Of a stretch of 64,000 nucleotides of DNA, positions 45,141 to 54,589 are shown piece after piece. Position 1 is the first letter of the stretch. Every line of letters starts with the position of its first letter. The position numbers and the translations under genes were made by a program. The DNA comes from Euryodendron excelsum (taxonomy: Eukaryota > Streptophyta > Magnoliopsida > Ericales > Pentaphylacaceae), in assembly GCA_033060915.1 (NCBI GenBank), contig CM065394.1:16953501-17017500 (forward strand). Reading direction: 5' to 3'. The notes under the pieces are model-generated. The model saw only the letters and a program-made list of their open reading frames with translations. It was not told where the DNA came from and searched no databases.

Positions 45141-45893
45141 TGACTTAATCCTCTCTTAAAATGCAATCCAACAATATGAAATAGTTTTAAAGGGGATTTC
45201 ACTTGCTAAACCTTTGAGAGTACCAGAACATCTTATCTGCTCAAGCTCCTTGCTTGCATGCAAAAATATTTAATTGTGAAAATACCATCCTTCTCCAACT
45301 TTGATATTATTGAACCCAACCTTCAGCAGTCAAGGGTGTAAGGCTCAATCATATTTTTTGAACTTGCATAGGTCCTCTTCTTCCCACGCAAATAAATTTA
45401 TTCTGTGTAAAGTACCATAAACCCATATCATCCTTCATATCTGCAATGCATACAGATTTCTACTTTGCCAAATTAAATAGTCTAGGGAAAGCATCTTTCA
45501 AGGACTTTTCTCCAAGCCATGCCTCTTTCCAGAACTGAATATGATTACCATTCCCCACCCTTATTTTGAAATGTTTTAAGAGAATTTCTTTGAATATTCC
45601 CTGTTCAAATCCAATCTTTAATATGTCCAATCAAATGCCTGATCCAATCTTATTCTAAACTTCACTAAGTAACTAGGCCCCTACATTATAATTGTATTTA
45701 AGATATACTACTTTCCTCCACAAGGCACCTTTCTCCCTTGCAAACCTTTACCACCACTTAGCTAATAATGCCTTATTCATCACTGTAACAGGGATCACCC
45801 TAAGATCACCCTTGCTTTTACATCTAGTTATTTTGTTCCAGCACGTACAATGGACTTTCTTTTTGCCTTCTTGATCTCCCCCTAATAATTTCT

Positions 45894-46345
45894 TTAGATC
45901 TTCTCAATTCTTTTACAAATCTCTTTTTGAGCACTAAACATGGATAGATAATATAAAGGAAGATTTGACAAAGTTGATTTTAATAAAGGGAGTCTTCCAC
46001 CTATGGATAAATAATTTTTCTTCCAAGATGCCAATCTCCCTTTTAGTTTGTCCAACACACCCTCCCATGTTTTAACATACCTTGGATTAACACCTACTGT
46101 CACTCCCAGAAAATTCATGGGTAATTTCTGAACTTTACACCTGAAAACCTGGGATATCTCCATAAGGAAAACATCATCCACCCCTATACCACAAATTGCA
46201 CTTTTTTAAAAATTTATTCTTAACTCTGACATCAGTTCAAAACATCTAAGGATCCTTTTTACATTCCTTAATTCACTCTTGTCAGCTTCACAGAAAAATA
46301 TTGTGTCATCAACAAATTAAAGGTGTGATATAACGGGTCCACTCC
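45894..46345 (-). pseudogene. LINE reverse transcriptase, C-terminal part
   Basis: The translation contains ISHL, a stop, FVDDTIFFCEADKSEL (the F-x-DD catalytic box of non-LTR RTs), then LPMNFLGVTVGVNPR and KLKGRLASWKKNYLSIGGRL. KSTLSNLPLYYLSMF follows. These are the typical plant L1-type motifs after the catalytic box. The stop next to the box, the missing palm and fingers, and the split 3' part make it inactive. Confidence 0.88.
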
Positions 46346-48161
46346 TTTTTTCCTATCAAAGAAGGCTTTGAAAATTGTCATTTCATGTAAGAAAGTTATA
46401 ATTTCATGTAAAACTTTTTTCAAAAAATCAAATTAAGAGAGTTGTAGGTTTTGAAAAACCATTTTATTAAAAATCACTCAAGTGAACCTAGGGTTCATAT
46501 GGTTGATTTTGAAAACCATTTAAGAGAAGGTTTCATTGGGACTATTCTAAGTACTAATTCAAGAGAGCAAAACTTTAAAAACCTCCTTAGAGAGGGTTGT
46601 TTAGAAAACCATTTTCATGCAAAAAGTCAAGAGAGTAAACTTTTGAAAAGGTTTTTTAGAGAGTGGTTTTGAAAATCTCTTTTGGAGAGGGTTGTTTTGA
46701 AAACCATTTTATGCAAACCTAAGAGAGTAAACGTTTGAGTCCCACTCTGGAGAACATTGCTTTGAAAATCACTTTGACAAGATTCTTATGGTTAATTTTT
46801 GAAAACCACGCTAGAGAGATTTGCCTTGGAACTATTTTAATCATAAACTCAAGAGAGAAAAACTTTGAAAACCTCTTTTAGAGAGGATTGTTTTGAAAGC
46901 CATTTTATTTAAAATTCAATCGAGCAAAATGAAATGATGCGACTTAGATGGTTTGGTGGTTTTGAAGACATTCTAAGGTATGGAAACCTATGGTTTAGGG
47001 CTTGAACACTAAGAAACTCTAATTTGGAGAGCTATTTTGGAAAACATTTTGACATAAACTTTGAAAAACATTTGGAGACAGTATCAATGGAGGTTTGAAA
47101 AGAGTTTTTAGACACAAAAATAAAGCCATTATATTCAAGATACGAACATCACCACAAGTATAATGCAAAGGTTATGAATCATACAGGGTTAGGTTTCACC
47201 AAATTACAAGGTGCTCCAAGGCCATACTATATTAAATTAGGCTCATAAGAGATCCTTGGACACTGTGATTCTCACAAGTTTTCATCTAAGCATGACCATG
47301 AAGCTCTCTTGTTTCAAGCACACAAGAAGATGGGGTAGAATATGGGGGCTAAAATAGAAACATAGCTCAAATGAGCTAGAAGGGAGAAGAGAGAATGGGG
47401 GTATACATAAACTTAAAGTAGAGTTTACCTTGGTTTTCAATCCACTATAGCTTGAACCTTGGATTTTCAATTGGTGGATTGGTCTTTAAGGATTCTTGAG
47501 TTTTGGAGATTTAGAAAGATTTTCGAGATCTCTGTTTTGATTTCTGCAGAGTTTCCTTACATTTTTTGTCTTTGAAATACCAGGGGGGGGGGTGTTGGGG
47601 GGGTTAACATTTATAGGCAACCTGGATTGGTCTAGGCACATGAAGTATGTGCGGCTGGCCAAAATTAAGGCCATGTGTCTGTACTCAACCCCTGGTTAAT
47701 TATCATGTGTCATTCTTGTACCACCCTATCTTGGGCTGCAAGGCAAGTTTTGTCTTGATCTAATCACAATCTGGATGCATGTAGCATACACTTTGCTACC
47801 GAGAAATTTTATGCTGACTTTATCTCGATATTTGTGTCATTCGAGAATGATTTGGGAAAATTGGGCATGTTCATAACGTTCTCCTATAGTTTCTCTTGAA
47901 CTTGGGATGATTCCGGATGATAGAGATATCGCCTCAAAAAGCGAGCTTAAAAACAAGCTTCCGAGAGCTTCTATGAGACACTCCGTTAGTTTCCCAAGGT
48001 GGTAATTTTCGCACCACACAATCGTTGTTTTCAGGTAGCGATCATCTCGATTGAACCGTACCGATGAAAAGTTCTTCGAAAAGAATTCTTAGAATTTTCT
48101 AATTTATGCATTTATCAAGTCGTTTGACGATGCGTTTTAACCAGAAAATTGGGATGTGACA

Positions 48162-48232
48162 CATGAGATGGGAGGAGAAAACATGATTGTGGGCTTTATT
48201 TGATTCTTTCTCCAGTGCATGTTAGAGGAAAA

Positions 48233-48315
<83 letters not shown>

Positions 48316-49118
48316 GCTCGGTGGCCAAAGGTGATCCTTGGTTGCATTGCATGTTTTATACAGACAAATTATATGTATATGTGTTAGGGATAACCCGTGC
48401 CTACGAGGAAATTTTGTTTCACCTGCAAGACTTAAAGACTTAGCTCATGTAGTACGGAGTTAGGAAACTCATCTAAGTGGAAGTTTTATTTTGGGTAATG
48501 AACAATGACAATTCAAGGTGGTTATTTATAATTTCAATGAGCCACATTGAGAAACCTTTCTAAAGCTAATATGCAAAAAGAAAAGAATTTTTTAAACATT
48601 TGAGGGTACAACTGCCCCGTTTAGACCTATGTGGCTCTTAGGTAGATCAAAATTTAATGTAATAAACTTAGGATAAAAATTCCAAAATATTTGAATGAAA
48701 AAGACAACTAATTAAAATGAATCAAGCTGAAAAAACTTGCAACTAGTTAATTGAGTGCATTCAAAGTTAAAAAGTAAAGAATGAGATAGTCAAACCTCGC
48801 AACTTCTTATGAACTGCATCTCAAAAGGATGTGCTCGATTGCCCGGTAAAAAATTGAAAAAAAAAATGTTTTGTAAGACATTTCTTCAAAGGTAACAAAA
48901 AATAATAAAAACAAGAAAACTTGATTTCAATTAAGGATTCCAACTGAAGTACCGTAAATCAATTGACCTAAACATAAGCTAAACCTGTTTAATAAATTAA
49001 ATTTCAAAGTTTCTTTCAATAGTATTTGCCACTAAATAGGTATCAAAATAATAAACCAAACTTACCAAGTTCAAATAAGTAACTTCAGCAAACAGATAAT
49101 GCAATGGTTCATACTCGT
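48162..49118. other. Spacer with GA microsatellite (48238-48311)
   Basis: An uninterrupted GA run of about 74 bp. The rest is AT-rich and without a recognised feature. Confidence 0.6.
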
Positions 49119-49896
49119 CTAAGGTAATATGCACGGATCCATCGAGGGATGACCACTATCCATGTGACCATGAATCGACATCCGTTTCTCGTCCGCTATC
49201 CTTGACATCCAATATGGCTGCGGGAGTGATGAACCTACTTGCACAATGTTAGTGGCCTTGACATTTTTGAGGTGATCTAAACCAAAGATATTAGATGGAT
49301 TCATTAGAGAACAAAAACAGAAATTAATAGTCTCCTCCAAAATGCAGAAAATAAAACCAAGCATTAACCAAGAAAGGAAAAAAAATAAGATTGATAGTTT
49401 AGTTAACGAAGGGTATCAACAACTATACGGTATCACCTGGGTGTTTCTTATATTGAACCAAAAGGAGAGAAGATATTGGAGGTGTTTGGATGCCCTACTT
49501 ATAAGTCATAAGCCACAAGCCACAAGCCACAAGCTATAAGTTATTTTCAATAAGTTACCTTTAAAAATAGCTTTTTTTGAAAAATGTAATTAGACATAAG
49601 CTGTTTTTTTAAACCACTCACCCAAACAGATTTCAAAAAAACCATAAGCATAAGCTATATGCTACTAAATAAGCTACGTCCAAACACCCCTATTATAGTT
49701 AGGCCTTAACAACAAAGTTATCAAATAGAAAACAAAAGGAATTCTGTTAAATTAACCAAAATGAAACAGAACTACGAATTGGGGCCATAAAATAAAAAAA
49801 AAATGAAATGAAGACAAACCTTTTATCGCCGTCAATGACATTGACTTGCAAGATGAGAACAACCAGAGCAGCCCCCAAGATTCCTCTGCGGTTCAT
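49119..49896 (-). CDS. Doubtful two-exon secreted-peptide-like gene
   Basis: On the minus strand an ATG at 49894-49896 opens a peptide with signal-peptide features (MNRRGILGAALVVLILQVNV), running to a possible GT donor near 49817. A second open segment at 49119-49276 follows an acceptor-like TTTAG. It encodes SLPQPYWMSRIADEKRMSIH, then GHMDSGHPSMDP, and ends in a stop. The ...DP tail is faintly like small sulfated-peptide precursors. The splice phases of these two segments do not match directly, so an exon is missing or the model is wrong. A MITE lies in the would-be intron. Confidence 0.2.
49479..49690. mobile_element. Short MITE with GGTGTTTGGA ends
   Basis: The left end is AGGTGTTTGGATGCCC and the complement of the right end is GGGGTGTTTGGACGTAGC. 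Inside are repeated ATAAGCCACAAGCC and ATAAGCTAT phrases. About 212 bp and non-coding. hAT-type is likely; the target duplication is not clean. Confidence 0.6.
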
Positions 49897-50234
49897 CCCA
49901 CTGTCATCAGATTCTTTGCCCTGTTTTTGGTCTCTCTACATCCCCAGCTTATTCTCATTCTTCGGCACAACACCAAGGGGTGTGAACTTTGAACCCATTT
50001 GAGACTGAGGTGTCTTGTAGAAAAAATCAAACAGGGGTTGGACAAGAATGGGGGCAATAGGCTGAACCACATATTCAACATTTCAAAGAAAAGCACAAAG
50101 AAAGAGACAAAAAACCAAAACCTTGGGTCCTAATACACATGCTTATTTGGAGAAATAAGCAGAGATTGGAGTGGGGAAGATAAGAGAGAGAGAGAGTGAG
50201 AGTGGGAGTTTATTATTTGAATGGGAACTAAATA
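49897..50234. other. Spacer with GA run, interrupted by the solo LTR
   Basis: No gene established. AGAGAGAGAGTGAGAG lies just before the LTR insertion. Confidence 0.5.
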
Positions 50235-52680
50235 TGTGATATCCCGAACGTCTATTTATTTATATTAATGAGAATTTCTAGTGTATGCAATGTTTAATGT
50301 TAATTATTTCTTCTTGTGGGTCAAAAATGGCCAATGAGAGCTTATATTGTAACTTAAGCCTATGGGTGAGACACATGGGATTATTCCCATGTGTATCATC
50401 TTATATACACTTATGTGCACACAAATCATACATTTCAACCTGTTGAGAGGGAAGAGAGGGAAAAGAGGAGAAGAGGAGAAGAGAAAGAGGAGGAAGAAGC
50501 TTGAAGGAAGTGTTTAAAGCCAATGGAAGACTTAACCAAGCTTGAGGAAAGGTAAGGTCCCATTTCCTTCTCCAATTGTATATGTATATGTATTTATCTT
50601 TATGGGTTGTATTGTTGGGTTGTTGTGGGTGACTCTTTGGAGGCCCAAATTGGCTAAGTATAGAGTGTTGTAAGCCCCATTAAAATATTTGAGAGTTTGG
50701 GATTGAAATCCCCAACTTATGCAAGTTAGGGCTTGGGTTCCTAAAACCCTAGATCCCTTCGATTTACTTATTTAAAGTGTTTTATTTTGAGTTATTATAG
50801 TTTTCTTGGGTCAATCTTTGGACCTTAGAAGCATTAGAAGAGTTTTTGAGAGTTTTGATGGAGTTTGGTTTTGGTTTGAGTGAGGTTTGGGGATTTTTTC
50901 AGGTTGAAATCTAGGTTTTTAGCTCTGGAGTTGACTCCTTAGTCTTCGAAACTGACTCTTTTATCCAAAGAGCTCCCAGATTCATTTCTTCAGCTTTGGA
51001 GTTGACTCCTTAGTCTCCAGAGCCGACCCTTTTGTCCAGAGAACTCTCAGATTCATTTCTTTAGCTCTGGAGTCGACTCCTTTACCTCAGGAGTCGACCC
51101 TTTTGTCCAATCCCCGGTTTCACATTTCAACTCAGACACTGTTTTGTAAAACGGGCATAACTTGCTTTAAAAAACTTGGATTGATGCACAGTTTAAAGCA
51201 TTGGATAGTAGATTCATAGACTTTATATCCATATAAATTTTGTACTCTAATTCTTTATAGATTGAGAGATATTGAATTTTGAAGTTGACCCAAAATTCTA
51301 TCAATAACATTCTTCTTCCAAAATTTTAGTCCCTTTTCTATGGGACATAACTTTTTCATCCAAAATGTGTTTTTGGCCCATGACCTATCAAATGAAAGCC
51401 TTTTAAGCCTATTTTCAAATGGAATTAACTTGGAGTGTGAAATCTTACTTGTGAAGTGGTTGAGATGCAATGAAGGAGTTGACGTCTAGGCTTTCATGTT
51501 CAAACCTCAATCTCATGTTCTCGTTTTACGTTGTTGCTTTGCCTTGGAGTCTTATATTGATATTTCCATACTTCTACGTGCATTTTGTGTAGAAACATCT
51601 TGTCTACCACCCATCTATTGGAGAGAGGTGAGTAACGATATGCCATGAATAAAAGTCTATTAATTTTCAAATGTTTTAAATTCACCTCCATATCATGCAA
51701 TGCTTTCCACGCATTTTCAATGCATCAATACTATGTTCAATTACAAATGTCATATTTCAAATGCATGCAAGTTATATTATGTTATGAATGAAAACCATGA
51801 ACTATAATGTTTAAATGAAAGAGATGCTAAGTTTCCAATGTATGGTGCCAACTCGGGTCTTCTTGTGAGAAGACCTTAATCTAGCCCGATAGTCCTACGA
51901 TAGGGGACGGGAAATAAACTATCTATGTTGGGAGATGTCCTAGCCTAAAGAGCCTTAGCGTGACCTACATGGTTACTATGGAGCCTAACTCATATGTCGA
52001 GTTGTAGCACACTTATGTTTTGAACTGAGAACTATGATATGTTCACATGTTTTACGACAAGATATGAAATGTTATATCAAGAATAATGTTATGTTGCATC
52101 TCTTCTTATGATACTATGTTTTGAAATGTTGAAACGTTTCAAATGATGTTTACGTTACCTATGAGTTCCAAGTCCACGCTTTAAACATTCAAGAGCTTAA
52201 TTGCTTATGCATAAATGATTATCTATCCTTGTACGTTAGATATAATTGCTAGTCCATGATATTTTCTTGCTCATGCATTATTGTTATTCGCTCAGCATTA
52301 GCTTATGTTTTCTCAAATAATTTTCAGGTAGCCAATCTGGGTGGCCCTAGAGAGAGGCCATACGTGGATTTTGGGCTACGGCCCATGGGCCTATGTTTTG
52401 TATTATGCTTGAGGGTTGGACCCAATGTTTTGTAATGATATAATGCTATAACTTCGGTGGACCTTGATTAGGTCCTTATGTATATTATGTTTTGTATTAG
52501 GCACAGCTCTATCATGTATGACGCGGATTATATTTCAGGTTATAAAAAGTTTCTATTCCGTAAATTTTAAATGAGTATGCATGGGTGATCAACCAGTTTA
52601 TGTAATGCGGCCTCGGGTAGCCTTGCTACTGGCCGGTCATGTACCCCACATCCACATAGATCGGGTTTTGGGGCGTGACG
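50235..52680 (+). mobile_element. Solo LTR, chromovirus-like gypsy, TSD AAATA
   Basis: 2446 bp, from TGTGATATCCCGAACG to GGGGCGTGACG, flanked by perfect AAATA (50230-50234 and 52681-52685). TGTRAYRYCCC/GGGGCGTGACA ends fit Tekay-type chromoviruses. TTATATACAC near 50401 is TATA-like. No coding region. Confidence 0.85.
50915..51115. repeat. 71-bp tandem repeat with GTCGAC-centred palindromes, 3 units
   Basis: GGAGTYGACTCC starts at 50927, 50998 and 51069. The last is the perfect palindrome GGAGTCGACTCC. Paired reversed phrases (CTCCAGAGCCGACCC, AGGAGTCGACCC) lie in between. Confidence 0.85.
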
Positions 52681-52944
52681 AAATACATGCTCGCTTCTGC
52701 GATTTTGCCAGTTTAAACATGTAATAAGAGCCCTTCAGAACCATACATAGCCCTTCAGAACCATCTCTGTGTATGGTTGAGATTTTCATTGGCTTTCTTG
52801 GAGAGCTTAGGGAGAGAAAATGGAGAGAAGGCGAGAGAGGTAAGAGGTAGAAGTGTGATTTCAAAATTCTAGAGGAGATGGTGGCTGCATTGGCAGTTTT
52901 GCCATGGAGGAGAAAAAAGAAGGCAAGGGGAAAGGGGGGGGGGG

Positions 52945-52995
<51 letters not shown>

Positions 52996-53689
52996 AATTT
53001 CAAATGTTGAACAATATAAGCAAATGTAGTAGAAAGTAAAGCCAAGCACCAGATCCATAGGAGTAAATGATGCAACCGTTGGATAAAAGTAAAGACATCA
53101 GAAAGCATTTAATGCTCTCTTTGTTGCAGTTGTAAAAAACACACGTAAGAGGAAGAGATATGCTGTAAATTAATCCAAACTGTTGAATTTAAAACCAAAC
53201 TCAATACCAACTGTTGGAGTGTTTTATTGATTTCTATGAAAAGCAATGACATTTTTAGGTGGGATTTTGAAGCCGAAAAGATTAGCTCTAAAGTAACCTG
53301 GGCCATTGAATTAAACCAAAACTCAATGTCATTCGTTAGATTTACTTGTGTCTTGAGGACATTTTGAAAAAACCTAGCTAAAATGTGAGGTAGATATTAT
53401 ATTATATTATTATACATAATATAAAATAATATATTTAAGTTAAAGTAAAGGGTATTTTGATCATTACATGCCTTGCTCACAAACATCTTGTCCTAGGACT
53501 ATTTATATCAGCTCCCCCCTAGGACTAAATAGTCCCACAAATGTGGGATAAGTAATTTGATTGGGACTATTAGTACAACCATTATTTTTGCAACCAAACA
53601 TGGGACTATATGGGACTATTAGTCTAGTATGGCCTAGTCTGACTTAATCTTGTGAATTGCTTCCAAAGATGTTCAAACATTGAGCCCCC
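52681..53689. other. Spacer with G/GA run and GGGACTA-rich MITE-like patch
   Basis: A G run plus GA repeat is at about 52938-52992. A small duplication of AGCCCTTCAGAACCAT occurs near 52729-52766. At 53505-53640, TAGGACTAAATAGTCCC, TGGGACTATATGGGACTATT and similar dyads suggest a small palindromic MITE. No gene seen. Confidence 0.5.
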
Positions 53690-54295
53690 GTAAGAGAACG
53701 GATGTCGCGATTGAAATATAAATTCGGTAAGTGATTACACTTCAAAAGTATAATCTCAATCCCCTAATTAGTGGATTGTTAGCTCTAGTTTAGGTATTAG
53801 ATTAGTATTTTATCTTTAAATTGTCCCAAACATGCCTTTTTGATCTAATTGTAGGGAGTGGAGCTTAATTGTAGAAGAAAAAAGCCAAAAAGTGCATTAC
53901 TGAGCGATCGCCTAACTGATCAAGCGCTAACTTTAGATAGTTGATTTCACTAAGTGAATCAAGAGCGTTAACTGAGCGATCGGCTGAGCGATCGGTTGCG
54001 AGTGCTCGGTCGGGAGCGCTCGGTCTCTTGGGCTAGCATTAGCTGAGTGCTCCGTTAGTGCTCGCTTGACGAACCTTTATTTTTGTCCTACGTGTAAATG
54101 ACTGTTTTAGGCGTTTTTAGATCAATCTCTCATTTTTGTACTTAGATAGCTTAGATTTTTTTTTTTTGTATTTAAGAGTAGTGTAGAGATAGAAACTTTA
54201 TTTTCTTGGTACTCACCGGATTTCATACTTTAATCGTGACACTTGTTCTCTTGTGAGGGCTCAATTTCCGAATATTTTTAGAAGGTATTCAAGTT
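53690..54295 (+). mobile_element. Athila-like LTR, 3' part of a 5' LTR
   Basis: The segment ends directly before the PBS at 54297. It contains repeated GAGCGATCG, GAGCGCTC and GAGTGCTC phrases at 53903-54067, upstream of a TATTTAAG-type box near 54170. The left end was not defined. After the PBS no gag is recognisable. Confidence 0.6.
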
Positions 54296-54296
54296 T

Positions 54297-54315
54297 TGGC
54301 ACCGATGCCAGTGGG
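54297..54315 (+). other. Athila-type primer-binding site (decayed)
   Basis: TGGCACCGATGCCAGTGGG closely resembles the TGGCGCCGTTGCCGGGG motif that follows Athila/Calypso 5' LTRs, with CG-to-CA type changes. Confidence 0.7.
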
Positions 54316-54524
54316 TTGGAAAGCACTTGGTGAATTAGATCTCCATCATATCTATTACAAAAGAGTAATCTTCAGTTAAGGCCATTGGTAACTTTGTTCC
54401 ACTCTTTTATGTGCATAGTATGTTAGATTTTGATTTTTTTCTTTTGCACTTTATTTTAGGATTGTTTATTTGATTATGTAGTAGAATTTTCAATTGCTTA
54501 GTGATCAATCGGTGTTAGCAATTG

Positions 54525-54586
54525 GTGGATAGGCTTTTGTACTTAATTGTTTATTGGTGGTATTATTATTGCAAAAGCCTATCCAC
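54525..54586. repeat. 15-bp perfect inverted repeat at an element junction
   Basis: Arms GTGGATAGGCTTTTG and CAAAAGCCTATCCAC surround a 32-nt loop. It sits where Athila-like sequence gives way to giant-LTR sequence. Confidence 0.85.
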
Positions 54587-54589
54587 AGA

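Larger units (their letters stand above)
43332..46357 (-). mobile_element. 5'-truncated LINE (L1-type) with 12-bp TSD, split by an LTR
   Basis: It lies between 12-bp near-identical repeats AAAAAAGGCTTT (43320-43331) and AAAGAAGGCTTT (46358-46369). The 3' end has a poly-T on the plus strand, i.e. a poly-A tail for a minus-strand LINE. Coding remnants are the end of RT and the zf-RVT zinc-binding domain. The 5' part is missing, as usual for LINE insertions. Confidence 0.88.
41150..48161 (-). mobile_element. Giant LTR copy (minus strand), split by a LINE
   Basis: On the minus strand it starts near 48161 with TGTCACATCCCAATTTTCTGG-type text. It carries TATAAAT at 47609-47615, the CTTGAAACAAG block near 47318, CCTAGG/GTTAAC-rich text near 43085-43165 and the TACGTAG and ACATGTAG blocks near 41460-42210. 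It ends near 41150 with the conserved GAGTTCTAAC phrase. Its first about 100 bp match the 208-bp repeat unit of the LTR at 59266. Without the LINE it is about 4.0 kb. The 3' end is truncated or diverged, so no target duplication was found. Confidence 0.75.

Noticed and set aside
48219..48443. Open frame with long Arg-Glu repeats
   Set aside because: It is the translation of a GA microsatellite; no conserved flanking domain. The reverse-strand Leu-Ser frame is the same artefact.
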